A DNA stretch of 23,708 bases from an uncultured Oscillibacter sp. (GTDB lineage: Bacteria; Bacillota; Clostridia; Oscillospirales; Oscillospiraceae): NCBI GenBank assembly GCA_900542115.1, contig UQMC01000015.1, forward strand, positions 1 to 23,708. Reading direction: 5' to 3'. The first letter of the stretch is position 1. Each line of letters begins with the position of its first letter. A program made the translations under genes and the position numbers. Shown in pieces: positions 8,492-15,527 of this stretch. Under the pieces are notes generated by a model, which had not been told where the DNA came from, made no database searches, and was given only the letters and a program-made list of their open reading frames with translations.

Positions 8492-9880
8492 TCAATAGCT
8501 GCCGAGGTCGGCGGACTTGTCACCTGTGACGCTGACGCCGAACTCATAATCGTTGCCGGGCAGAATGGCGTTGAGGATCACGCCGCACAGCGCCGCGATG
8601 GCAAGGCCGGACAGCGTTACCGCCGCGCCGCCCACGGTGAAGGTCACACCACCCACGGAGCTGAAGCCAAGGCCGCTGACAAACATCACCGCCGCAATAA
8701 TAAGGTTGCGAGACTTGGTGAGATCCACCTGATTTTCCACAATGTTGCGGACGCCCACAGCGGAGATCATGCCATAGAGGATGAAGCTGACGCCGCCCAC
8801 GATGGCGGAGGGAATGGAGTTCACCAGCGCGTCAAACTTGGGAGAGAAGCTGAGAATGATGGCGTAGATGGCCGCCAGCCGGATGACCCGGGGATCGTAG
8901 ACCTTGGAAAGCGCCAGTACGCCGGTATTCTCACCGTAGGTGGTGTTGGCAGGGCCGCCGAACAGGCCCGCAAAGGCCGTTGCCAGACCATCGCCCATCA
9001 GGGTGCGGTGCAGACCGGGGTCCTCGATGAAGTTATTGCCGGTGGTGGAGGAAATGGCGGAGATGTCGCCGATGTGCTCCATCATGGCGGCAATGGCGAT
9101 GGGTGCCATCACTAAAATGGCGGAAATATCAAACTTTGCAAGGATGAACTTCTGGAGGCCCACCAGATGCGCCTCGCTGACAGCGGTAAAATTCACCAGC
9201 GGCTGCATGACGCCGTTGGCGTCCGGCAGCTCCGCGCCGCAGAACGTGGCAATGACCGCCACAAGATAGCTGCCGACCACACCCAGCAGAATGGGGATAA
9301 TCTTCACCATGCCCTTGCCCCAGATGTTGGCAACCACGATGATGGCCATGGCCACCAATGCCAGCCACCAGCAGGTCTGGGCGTTGGTAATGGCGGAGCC
9401 GGAGAGGTTCAATCCGATCATGATGATCATGGGGCCGGTAACGATAGGAGGGAAATAGCGCATAACGGTCTTGGCACCCAGCACCTTGAAAAGCAGCGCC
9501 AGCACCAGATACAAAAGGCCCGCAATAACGATGCCGCCCAGCGCGTAGGCCAGCTTCAGCTCCGGGTCAAAACCCTCGTAGGCCGGCATGGAGGCCACTG
9601 TGGAAAAGCCGCCGAGATAGGCAAACGAGGACCCGAGGAACGCGGGAACCTTGAACTTCGTGCACACATGGAACAGCAGCGTACCGAGACCCGCCATCAG
9701 CAGCGTGGTCTGGATGCTCAGCGGCAGACCGTAGCCCTGCACCAAAATCGGCACCAGCACCGTGGCGCCGAACATAGCGAATAAATGCTGCAGCCCCAGC
9801 ACCAGCATCCGGGGTGCCCCCAGCACCCGGGCGTCGGTCACAGCCTCCTGTCCCAAAACCGGCTTCTTTTTCTCGTTCAT
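8492..9880 (-). CDS. uraA: Uracil/xanthine permease (NCS2 family)
   Basis: This inner-membrane nucleobase:cation symporter belongs to the UraA/PyrP branch of NCS2, 462 residues. Family signatures seen are LGLQHLFAMFGATVLVPIL at the N-terminus, YLGGFSTV, RYFPPIVTGPMIIMIGL, MMEHIGDISAISSTTG with the substrate-binding Glu, and GLFGGPANTTYGENTGVLALSKVYDP. About 12-14 hydrophobic segments are visible. The start chosen is the ATG 6 bases after GAGAGGAG, which gives MNEKKKP; seven in-frame upstream codons lie within the ribosome binding region and are dropped. Uracil is the likely substrate because of the close match to UraA, but xanthine cannot be excluded. It is monocistronic, with a long leader upstream that contains a terminator and a small reading frame. 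Confidence 0.92.
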   Translation of the reverse strand: MNEKKKPVLGQEAVTDARVLGAPRMLVLGLQHLFAMFGATVLVPILVQGYGLPLSIQTTLLMAGLGTLLFHVCTKFKVPAFLGSSFAYLGGFSTVASMPAYEGFDPELKLAYALGGIVIAGLLYLVLALLFKVLGAKTVMRYFPPIVTGPMIIMIGLNLSGSAITNAQTCWWLALVAMAIIVVANIWGKGMVKIIPILLGVVGSYLVAVIATFCGAELPDANGVMQPLVNFTAVSEAHLVGLQKFILAKFDISAILVMAPIAIAAMMEHIGDISAISSTTGNNFIEDPGLHRTLMGDGLATAFAGLFGGPANTTYGENTGVLALSKVYDPRVIRLAAIYAIILSFSPKFDALVNSIPSAIVGGVSFILYGMISAVGVRNIVENQVDLTKSRNLIIAAVMFVSGLGFSSVGGVTFTVGGAAVTLSGLAIAALCGVILNAILPGNDYEFGVSVTGDKSADLGSY

Positions 9881-9949
9881 CTTTGTTCTCCTCTCATACA
9901 CACAAAATTTCTATCTGATATTTTTTTAATAGACACACTAAAAATGGGC

Positions 9950-9977
9950 AAAAAAAATACCGGCACCAATAGCCGGT
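9950..9977 (-). terminator. Leader terminator (attenuator) upstream of uraA
   Basis: On the minus strand, ACCGGC (9977-9972) pairs with GCCGGT (9964-9959) around a 7-base loop. Eight T follow after one A (9957-9950). It lies about 70 bases upstream of the uraA start and about 105 bases downstream of the promoter, so it must be read through for uraA expression. The A of the leader peptide stop codon is the first base of the stem. Confidence 0.82.
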
Positions 9978-10048
9978 CAAAAGGAAACGAAAATCAAAAG
10001 GGAATCGCAGATGGGAAACCGTTCTGTTTTGTTCCGCAGCAAACGCAT
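9977..10048 (-). CDS. Candidate 23-codon leader peptide upstream of uraA
   Basis: On the minus strand an ATG lies 8 bases after AAGGGAGG and opens a 23-residue frame, MRLLRNKTERFPICDSLLIF followed by VSF and TGA. The second half of the RNA is very U-rich (19 U in the last 36 bases), and the stop codon touches the base of the intrinsic terminator. A 9-bp perfect inverted repeat, GGGAAACCG (10057-10049) with CGGTTTCCC (10021-10013), would form a hairpin just before the U-rich tract. In E. coli pyrBI a U-rich leader gene before a terminator lets UTP level set RNA polymerase pausing and hence ribosome coupling. The same parts are in the same order here, upstream of a uracil permease. Translation of the frame is inferred, not shown. 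Confidence 0.6.
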   Translation of the reverse strand: MRLLRNKTERFPICDSLLIFVSF

Positions 10049-10081
10049 CGGTTTCCCCTCCCTTATCAATTCATTGGGCCT

Positions 10082-10110
10082 ATTATACAGGAGCATTTTT
10101 CGGTTTGCAA
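10082..10110 (-). promoter_or_regulatory. Promoter of uraA leader transcript
   Basis: TTGCAA (10110-10105) and TATAAT (10087-10082) are 17 bases apart on the minus strand. The expected start site leaves about 25 bases before the leader peptide ATG. Confidence 0.8.
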
Positions 10111-10271
10111 GCCTTTTTTTGACAGCTTCTGCCAAAAAATCACCGACAGCTTTGTTCAAAATGTCGATTTTACGGGCAGATTGCAGATTTCTTTCGCCAA
10201 CCGCCATACTCCACCGATGGGTTCGCAGCAATGGCGGGACAGTCGGAGAAACCGGCTGTTCCGCTTTTCCG

Positions 10272-10784
10272 CTACGCCTGCAGACCCACCGTCCGCATGA
10301 CCTCCTCTACCAGTTGGGCAGTATCGTCCTCGCCCTCCCGGCTGGCCACGATGAGGTCGGCATATTTTGCGTACAGCCCACGGCGCTCCTCATAAATTTC
10401 CCGCAGCGGCATCCCCTTGGGGGCCGCGATGCCACGGTCATAAAGGTCCTTCGGCATCCGCTTTTGTATCTCGTCAAAGGGCGTCTGGAGCCAAACCACC
10501 ACACTGCCCTCCTTCAGATGGGCCATGGCCTCCGGATAGAGCACCATGCTGCCGCCGGTGGCGATGACGGTGTGGGTCCACTCCAGCTCCCGTCCCACCT
10601 GATTTTCGATTTTATAAAAAGTCTCCAGTCCGTCCTGACGCAGAATATCCGGCAGCGTTTTTCCCGCCGCCTCCACGATCAGATCGTCCACATCCACAAA
10701 GCCATAATCCAGCCGGGCCGCCAATGCCTGCCCCACAGTGCTCTTGCCCGTACCCGGCATACCGATCAAAACAATATTATCCAT
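10272..10784 (-). CDS. Shikimate kinase-like P-loop kinase
   Basis: This 170-residue P-loop kinase has the SKI fold. It has Walker A GMPGTGKST (from residue 8), the DVD acidic pair that in AroK binds shikimate and Mg2+, ATGGS after the second strand, a lid-like DRGIAAPKG segment, and ERRGLYAKYADLIV, which aligns with the ER.PLY..AD motif of AroK. Two substrate-site positions differ from E. coli AroK: the Arg of the FR..E motif is Tyr (FYKIE), and the GGG loop reads GGS. Automated annotation would call it aroK. Phosphorylation of shikimate is possible, but another small-molecule substrate is a real alternative. The ATG has AAGGGAGG 7 bases upstream. It is monocistronic and divergent from the GntR gene; no other aro genes are nearby. 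Confidence 0.8.
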   Translation of the reverse strand: MDNIVLIGMPGTGKSTVGQALAARLDYGFVDVDDLIVEAAGKTLPDILRQDGLETFYKIENQVGRELEWTHTVIATGGSMVLYPEAMAHLKEGSVVVWLQTPFDEIQKRMPKDLYDRGIAAPKGMPLREIYEERRGLYAKYADLIVASREGEDDTAQLVEEVMRTVGLQA

Positions 10785-10814
10785 ACTTGGGCCTCCCTTA
10801 CATGATCCTGTCCC

Positions 10815-10843
10815 ATTTTACTTTTGTCGAAGACATTTGTCCA
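10815..10843 (-). promoter_or_regulatory. Promoter of shikimate kinase-like gene
   Basis: TGGACA (10843-10838) and TAAAAT (10820-10815) are 17 bases apart on the minus strand, 30 bases upstream of the start codon. Confidence 0.65.
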
Positions 10844-10854
10844 TCGTTAAAGTA

Positions 10855-10869
10855 CACAAAGAATTTGTG
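10855..10869. promoter_or_regulatory. Palindrome CACAAA-GAA-TTTGTG, candidate operator
   Basis: A perfect 6-bp inverted repeat with a 3-base centre lies in the divergent region between the kinase-like gene and the GntR gene. It is just upstream of the minus-strand -35 box, where a regulator such as the adjacent GntR protein could bind. Confidence 0.4.
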
Positions 10870-10945
10870 CCAATAGATCGACCTTTCCCGACAGGGCAGA
10901 CAACCCCGCCACAGGTACGCGGACAAAATCTGTTGAATTTGTGTA

Positions 10946-10974
10946 TTGCAAAATGGCAGCGCATTTTGTAAAAT
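10946..10974 (+). promoter_or_regulatory. Promoter of GntR gene with embedded inverted repeat
   Basis: TTGCAA (10946-10951) and TAAAAT (10969-10974) are 17 bases apart. CAAAATG (10949-10955) and CATTTTG (10962-10968) form a 7-bp inverted repeat with a 6-base centre covering the spacer, a fitting place for autoregulation by the GntR protein. Confidence 0.65.
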
Positions 10975-11022
10975 AGTCAGAAAATGGTATTACCTATTCT
11001 TCATTGGCAAGGAGGCCCCTAT

Positions 11023-11748
11023 ATGAACGAAAAGCCCCGTCAGGCCAAAAGCATCCGCGCGCAGCTATTGACCGCCATGCGGGAGGGGGAATACGCCCAT
11101 TGCGACCGTCTCCCCCGTGAAAGCGTGCTTTCCGAGCGATTGGGAATCAGCCGCACGCAGCTACGGGATATTTTAGCGTCGCTGGACCGGGAGGGCTTCA
11201 TCACCCGGCGGCACGGCGTCGGCACCGTCATCAACCGCCATGTCTTGGGGGCACAGGCCCGCATGGACATTGAGGTGGAGTTCATGGATATGATTCGCCA
11301 GAGCGGCCGCACCCCCGGGCTGGCCTTTGTCCGCGCCGCCGAGCTTCTGGCGGATGATCGCATCGCCGCCAAGCTGGGAATCTCCGCCGGAACGCCGCTG
11401 CTGCGAATCTCCCGGCTCTGCACCGCTGATGGCCGTCCCGCTATTTACTGTGAGGACATGGTGGAAAAATCCCGCCTCCGGCGCGTCTATACCAATGCGG
11501 AGCTGCGTCAGCCCATCTTCGGCTTTTTGCAGGAGGTCTGCGGTATCTCCCCCTATATGGACCTGACAGACCTGCGGCCCTTAACGGCAGATGCGTTTCT
11601 TGCCGATATTTTTCAGGTCCCGCAGGGAACGCCGCTGCTGAATATGGACGAGGTGGACTATGACATCGACGGTGTGCCGGTGTTCGTCTCCAGCGAATAT
11701 TTTGCCGATGGCATCTTCCGCCACACCGTTCTGCGGAAAAAGCTGTAA
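11023..11748 (+). CDS. GntR-family transcriptional regulator (HutC/UTRA type)
   Basis: This cytoplasmic DNA-binding regulator has 241 residues. The N-terminal winged helix (residues about 1-75) shows RLPRESVLSERLGISRTQLRDILASLDREGFITRRHGVGTVI in the usual GntR pattern. The C-terminal UTRA ligand-binding domain (about 90-241) shows LGISAGTPLLRISRLCTADGRPAIYCEDMV and a final VPVFVSSEYFADGIFRHTV. The start is the ATG 7 bases after AAGGAGG; a 13-codon extension upstream has no ribosome binding site. The ligand is unknown; HutC-type regulators usually bind sugar phosphates, amino acids or similar metabolites. It is 96 bases upstream of IMP dehydrogenase and divergent from the kinase-like gene, so either may be a target. 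Inverted repeats in its promoter suggest autoregulation. Confidence 0.92.
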   Translation: MNEKPRQAKSIRAQLLTAMREGEYAHCDRLPRESVLSERLGISRTQLRDILASLDREGFITRRHGVGTVINRHVLGAQARMDIEVEFMDMIRQSGRTPGLAFVRAAELLADDRIAAKLGISAGTPLLRISRLCTADGRPAIYCEDMVEKSRLRRVYTNAELRQPIFGFLQEVCGISPYMDLTDLRPLTADAFLADIFQVPQGTPLLNMDEVDYDIDGVPVFVSSEYFADGIFRHTVLRKKL

Positions 11749-11766
11749 GCCCCCTGCCCTGTCCGC

Positions 11767-11795
11767 TTGACCTTTCCGCATTTTTGCGGTATCAT
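11767..11795 (+). promoter_or_regulatory. Promoter of guaB with embedded palindrome
   Basis: TTGACC (11767-11772) and TATCAT (11790-11795) are 17 bases apart. The spacer holds the palindrome CCGCA-TTTT-TGCGG (11776-11789), whose core 10-mer is the reverse complement of the one in the lysine-riboswitch promoter spacer. Confidence 0.65.
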
Positions 11796-11844
11796 CGATT
11801 TTAACATTTTATCAGTCAATTTCACGGAAAGAGGTAATTTTTAT

Positions 11845-13356
11845 ATGGCGTATTTCTTCCAGGAACCCTCTCACACCTTCAGCGAGTATCTGCTGGTGCC
11901 CGGCTATTCCTCTGAGCACTGCATCCCCTCTAATGTTTCCCTGAAAACCCCGGTGGTCCGGTTCAAAAAGGGCGAGGAATGCCCCCTGACCATGAACGTC
12001 CCCATGGTCTCCGCCGTCATGCAGGCTGTGTCCGGCGAGCAGATGGGCATTGCCTTAGCCAAGGAGGGCGGCATTGCCTTTATTTATGTCTCCCAGTCCA
12101 TTGAGTCTCAGGCGGCCATGGTCCGCCGGGTCAAGAACTACAAGGCGGGCTTCGTCATCAGCGATTCCAACCTCCGGGTGACGGATACTCTGGCGGATGT
12201 GCTGGCTCTGAAGCAGCGCACCGGCCACTCCACCATGGCTGTCACGGATGACGGCACCGGCACCGGCAAGATGCTGGGTCTGGTCACCAGCCGTGATTAC
12301 CGGGTCAGCCGCATGGAGCCAGACGCCAAGGTGGCGGATTTCATGACCCCGGTGGAAAAGATCATTTCCGCCCCGGAGGGCACCAGCCTGAAAATCGCCA
12401 ATGACATTATCTGGGACCACAAGCTCAACGCCCTGCCTATTCTCTCTGAGGACGGTCATCTGGTGAGCTTTGTGTTCCGCAAGGACTACGATTCCCACAA
12501 GGGCAATCCTCTGGAGTTGCTGGACAGCCAGAAGCGCTACGTGGTGGGCGCCGGCATCAATACCCGGGACTACGAGCAGCGGGTGCCCGCACTGGTGGAC
12601 GCCGGTGTGGACGTGCTGGTCATGGACTCCTCCGAGGGCTATTCCTATTGGCAGAAGCACTGCCTTGAGTGGATTCGCTCCAAGTATGGCAACACGGTCA
12701 AGGTAGGCGCCGGCAACGTGGTGGATGGCGAGGGCTTCCGCTTCCTGGCAGATGCCGGAGCCGACTTCGTAAAGATCGGCATCGGCGGCGGCTCCATCTG
12801 CATCACCCGCGAGACCAAGGGCATCGGTCGCGGTCAGGCCACAGCTGTGATCGATGTGGCCGCCGAGCGGGACAAGTATTTTGAGGAAACCGGCATCTAT
12901 GTCCCCATCTGCGCCGATGGTGGCATCGTGCAGGATTACCACATCACGCTGGCACTGGCCATGGGCGCGGATTTCTGTATGCTGGGCCGCTACTTCTCCC
13001 GGTTTGACGAATCCCCCACCAGCAAGATTTTGGTGGGCGGCAGCTATATGAAGGAATACTGGGGCGAGGGCAGCGCCCGCGCCCGGAACTGGCAGCGCTA
13101 TGATTTGGGCGGCGCCGCCAAGCTGAGCTTTGAAGAAGGCGTGGATTCCTACGTTCCCTATGCCGGTGCGCTGGCAGACGGTATGTCCACCACACTGGCC
13201 AAGGTCCGCTCCACCATGTGCAACTGCGGCGCGCTCACCATTCCCGAGCTGCGGGAAAAGGCCAAGCTGACGCTGGTTTCCGCCACCTCTATTGTCGAGG
13301 GCGGCGCACACGATGTGCTCCTGAAGGATACCTCCAACAGCGGCGGGAGAAGCTAA
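11845..13356 (+). CDS. guaB: Inosine-5'-monophosphate dehydrogenase
   Basis: This enzyme oxidises IMP to XMP with NAD+, the committed step to guanine nucleotides. The 503 residues show an (alpha/beta)8 barrel interrupted by two CBS domains at roughly residues 100-235. Catalytic features are visible: [13 protein letters not shown] early in the barrel, [11 protein letters not shown], the loop [12 protein letters not shown] with the catalytic Cys at residue 319, ICADGGI for phosphate binding, and the flap with RY and [11 protein letters not shown]. The SICITRE loop, rather than the SICTTR usual in bacterial GuaB, resembles the eukaryotic/protozoan version. The chosen ATG follows AAAGAGG by 10 bases; a 26-codon extension would run through the promoter and is rejected. 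It has its own promoter and a strong terminator; co-regulation by the preceding GntR gene is possible but unproven. Confidence 0.95.
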   Translation: MAYFFQEPSHTFSEYLLVPGYSSEHCIPSNVSLKTPVVRFKKGEECPLTMNVPMVSAVMQAVSGEQMGIALAKEGGIAFIYVSQSIESQAAMVRRVKNYKAGFVISDSNLRVTDTLADVLALKQRTGHSTMAVTDDGTGTGKMLGLVTSRDYRVSRMEPDAKVADFMTPVEKIISAPEGTSLKIANDIIWDHKLNALPILSEDGHLVSFVFRKDYDSHKGNPLELLDSQKRYVVGAGINTRDYEQRVPALVDAGVDVLVMDSSEGYSYWQKHCLEWIRSKYGNTVKVGAGNVVDGEGFRFLADAGADFVKIGIGGGSICITRETKGIGRGQATAVIDVAAERDKYFEETGIYVPICADGGIVQDYHITLALAMGADFCMLGRYFSRFDESPTSKILVGGSYMKEYWGEGSARARNWQRYDLGGAAKLSFEEGVDSYVPYAGALADGMSTTLAKVRSTMCNCGALTIPELREKAKLTLVSATSIVEGGAHDVLLKDTSNSGGRS

Positions 13357-13388
13357 CTGGTTCTCCCCGCAAATACTAAATTCATAAC

Positions 13389-13427
13389 AAATCTCCGAGT
13401 GCTTTGGCACTCGGAGATTTGCTTTTT
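13389..13427 (+). terminator. Terminator of guaB
   Basis: AAATCTCCGAGTGC (13389-13402) pairs perfectly with GCACTCGGAGATTT (13407-13420) around a TTTG loop and is followed by GCTTTTT. Confidence 0.9.
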
Positions 13428-13449
13428 ATGATACGGCGGTAAACTCCGC

Positions 13450-13478
13450 TTTTCATTTTACGGCGAATATGATATGAT
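13450..13478 (+). promoter_or_regulatory. Possible promoter of PAP2 gene
   Basis: TATGAT (13473-13478) lies 17 bases after a weak TTTTCA (13450-13455), about 36 bases before the GTG start. Confidence 0.45.
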
Positions 13479-13513
13479 AGCTCCATTGTTGACTGGCAAG
13501 GAGATGAGCACAC

Positions 13514-14053
13514 GTGCAGGCTGCGGAGCTGGCGATTTTGAATTGGATACAGGCGTATCTGCGCTGCGGGCTTTTAGACACAATGCTCCCATGGGTAACG
13601 CACCTGTGTGACCATGGGGAGATTTGGATTCTGCTGGCCGCTATGCTGCTGGCATTTCCGAAAACCAGACGAGCCGGGGCCTGCGTGGCCTGTGCGCTGG
13701 TGCTGGACTTGCTGCTGTGCAACATCTGGCTCAAGCCCATGATCGGCCGGATACGGCCCTTTGCGGTCAATCCGGCGGTGTCGCTGCTGATTGCACCGCC
13801 TACAGATGCCTCGTTCCCCTCCGGGCATACGGCGGCGTCCTTTGCCGCCATGCTGGCACTGAACCGGGCGGGAAGCAGCCTCTGGAGGCCCGCGCTGGTG
13901 CTGGCGCTTCTCATCGCCTTCTCCCGGTTGTACCTTTACGCTCACTGGCCCACCGATGTACTGGGCGGTGCCGCAGTCGGCGCGCTGGCAGGCTGGCTGG
14001 GAGCAAGGCTGGTACAATTTTTGTCTGAAAAGTACCGAACACACAGACTGTGA
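13514..14053 (+). CDS. PAP2-family membrane phosphatase
   Basis: This is a 179-residue membrane phosphatase of the PAP2 superfamily, whose members dephosphorylate undecaprenyl pyrophosphate or other lipid phosphates at the outer face of the membrane. All three phosphatase motifs are intact: KPMIGRIRP (from residue 74), PSGHT (from residue 102), and SRLYLYAHWPTDVLGG (about residue 138 onward), with five to six hydrophobic stretches. The start is GTG, 10 bases after CAAGGAG; no ATG fits. It precedes the GyrI-like gene by 21 bases and may be co-transcribed with it. Whether it acts as undecaprenyl-PP phosphatase (BcrC-like) or on phosphatidylglycerol phosphate cannot be decided. It is distinct from the DUF212 relative at 1.5 kb. 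Confidence 0.92.
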   Translation: MQAAELAILNWIQAYLRCGLLDTMLPWVTHLCDHGEIWILLAAMLLAFPKTRRAGACVACALVLDLLLCNIWLKPMIGRIRPFAVNPAVSLLIAPPTDASFPSGHTAASFAAMLALNRAGSSLWRPALVLALLIAFSRLYLYAHWPTDVLGGAAVGALAGWLGARLVQFLSEKYRTHRL

Positions 14054-14074
14054 TTTTTATTGGTGGAGGTCATC

Positions 14075-14707
14075 ATGGCTTTTGATTTCAAGAAGGCATA
14101 CAAAGCGCTTTATATGCCCCAAAATGTACCGGAGCTGATTACCGTTCCTCCGGCCAACTATATCGCTGTCCGGGGCCACGGCGACCCCAATGAGGAGGGC
14201 GGCGCGTACAAACAGGCGATTGAAATTTTGTATTCCGTTGCCTATACCCTGAAAATGAGCTATAAAACAGAGCATCAGATTGAGGGCTTCTTTGAGTATG
14301 TTGTCCCGCCGCTGGAGGGCTTTTGGTGGCAGGAGGGCACGGACAGCGCGGATTATACGAATAAATCCGCATTCAACTGGATTTCCGTGCTCCGTCTGCC
14401 GGATTTTGTGACGGAGGCAGATGTCCACTGGGCTGTGGAGACGGCGTCTAAAAAGAAAAAGTTAGACTGCTCCCCGGTGGAATTTATGACCATAGACGAG
14501 GGGCTGTGTGTTCAGATGATGCACCTCGGCTCTTATGACGATGAACCGGCAAGCGTTGCGAAAATGGACGCATTTCTATCTGAAAACGGTCTTGTCAACG
14601 ATTTCAGCTCCGAGCGACTTCATCATGAAATTTATCTATCCGACGCAAGAAGGGTTGCCCCTAAAAAGCGCAAAACCGTGATTCGCCATCCCGTTAAAAG
14701 GGGCTGA
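14075..14707 (+). CDS. GyrI-like small-molecule-binding domain protein
   Basis: This 210-residue soluble protein is built almost entirely of a GyrI-like domain (SHS2/SOUL-type small-ligand fold). Typical features are VPPANYIAVRGHGDPNEEGGAYKQAIEILYSVAYTLKM, the aromatic VVPPLEGFWWQEG and the later FMTIDEGLCVQMMHLGSYDDEPASVAKM, with an HHEIYLSDARR ending. There is no DNA-binding domain, so it is a stand-alone form, often seen near or induced by MerR/AraC-type regulators. Ligand-hydrolase activity has been proposed for some relatives; nothing here decides it. The ATG lies 5 bases after GGAGG. A TTG start five codons earlier lacks a ribosome binding site. Confidence 0.88.
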   Translation: MAFDFKKAYKALYMPQNVPELITVPPANYIAVRGHGDPNEEGGAYKQAIEILYSVAYTLKMSYKTEHQIEGFFEYVVPPLEGFWWQEGTDSADYTNKSAFNWISVLRLPDFVTEADVHWAVETASKKKKLDCSPVEFMTIDEGLCVQMMHLGSYDDEPASVAKMDAFLSENGLVNDFSSERLHHEIYLSDARRVAPKKRKTVIRHPVKRG

Positions 14708-14738
14708 TTTTCCCACCGGACAGCAAACCGATAACAGC

Positions 14739-14776
14739 ATAAACGGCATGACCCCCCTTTGGGTCATGCCGTTTAT
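14739..14776. terminator. Hairpin between convergent GyrI-like and HD genes
   Basis: ATAAACGGCATGACCC pairs perfectly with GGGTCATGCCGTTTAT around a CCCTTT loop, a 16-bp stem. No clear T-run follows on either strand, so it is either a weak bidirectional terminator or a protective 3'-end hairpin. Confidence 0.7.
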
Positions 14777-14828
14777 CTATTGGTTCTTTATAAATACTCC
14801 CGGCAATGCCGCCAAAACGCCGCTGGCA

Positions 14829-15317
14829 TCATTTGCGGCTCAGCAGTGTGCGGAATTTTCTCGCGGGGGATGTCCGCACACAGTCCCACACCTCCCGTGT
14901 GGCGCAGATTTTATCCGCACAGGTGACCACTACGCTCTCCTTATACTTCGGCGGCGTAGGGTTCAGAGGGAACATATGCCGGTGGATGATATTCGCCTCA
15001 ATGGGATTTAAGCCGAAATCCCGCTCTGCATTCTCCATGGCTCTCCGGGCATGGTAAAAGCCGTGGAGCCTATGGTCATCGTTGTGCTCCCGCCAATTAT
15101 ACAAAAAATAATCGTGGAGCAGCGCACCGCGAACCAGACTGCACCAGTCCACATCCCAGCCCCATTTTCTGGCCAGACGGATACTGCAAAGCGCCACGGC
15201 CACAGAATGATCGAAGCAGGTGGTACTGCCGTGCTGAGGAATTTCCCGCTCCCGGGCCATGGTAGGCGAACGCAGGATGTCCCCGCCGTATTCCCAGAGC
15301 ATTTCCTGATCGGTCAT
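14829..15317 (-). CDS. HD-domain phosphohydrolase-like protein
   Basis: This 162-residue soluble protein has an HD domain. The metal-binding pattern is seen as TTCFDHSVAVAL, ALLHDYFLYNW with the eponymous HD, GFYHARRA, IIHRHMFPL and a final ADKICATREVW with the Asp. Such stand-alone HD proteins hydrolyse nucleotides or other phosphoesters; the substrate is not predictable here. The ATG at 15317 is chosen because AAAGGAGG lies 8 bases before it; the ATG two codons earlier is only 2 bases from that site. It is monocistronic, with a clear promoter, and back to back with the Trp T-box/trpB2 unit. Confidence 0.88.
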   Translation of the reverse strand: MTDQEMLWEYGGDILRSPTMAREREIPQHGSTTCFDHSVAVALCSIRLARKWGWDVDWCSLVRGALLHDYFLYNWREHNDDHRLHGFYHARRAMENAERDFGLNPIEANIIHRHMFPLNPTPPKYKESVVVTCADKICATREVWDCVRTSPARKFRTLLSRK

Positions 15318-15346
15318 ATCCATCGCCTCCTTTCACTCTGTTCCTG

Positions 15347-15375
15347 ATTATAGGGGGCGGCGCACGGATTGTCCA
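15347..15375 (-). promoter_or_regulatory. Promoter of HD-domain gene
   Basis: TGGACA (15375-15370) and a perfect TATAAT (15352-15347) are 17 bases apart on the minus strand, 30 bases upstream of the start codon. Confidence 0.78.
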
Positions 15376-15492
15376 GAGAAAAAGCAGACAGAGCTGACCT
15401 GTTTTCCGCCTCTATTCTTGTGCACTTTATTCATTATTTTTCTTATATCCTTTAAAAAATTCTGTTTTTTGGATAAACTTGCAAAATCAGTC

Positions 15493-15521
15493 TTGACAAA
15501 TGTCCGCGTCAGGCGTAAACT
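15493..15521 (+). promoter_or_regulatory. Promoter of the Trp T-box/trpB2 transcript
   Basis: TTGACA (15493-15498) and TAAACT (15516-15521) are 17 bases apart. The region between this and the HD promoter (about 15376-15492) is AT-rich; I see nothing else in it. Confidence 0.72.
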
Positions 15522-15527
15522 GCGCTC

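Noticed and set aside
12055..13410. 451-residue open frame on the minus strand opposite guaB
   Set aside because: It is the antisense of a well-recognised IMP dehydrogenase gene. GC-rich third positions keep the antisense frame open; its product has no recognisable domain and no ribosome binding site of note.
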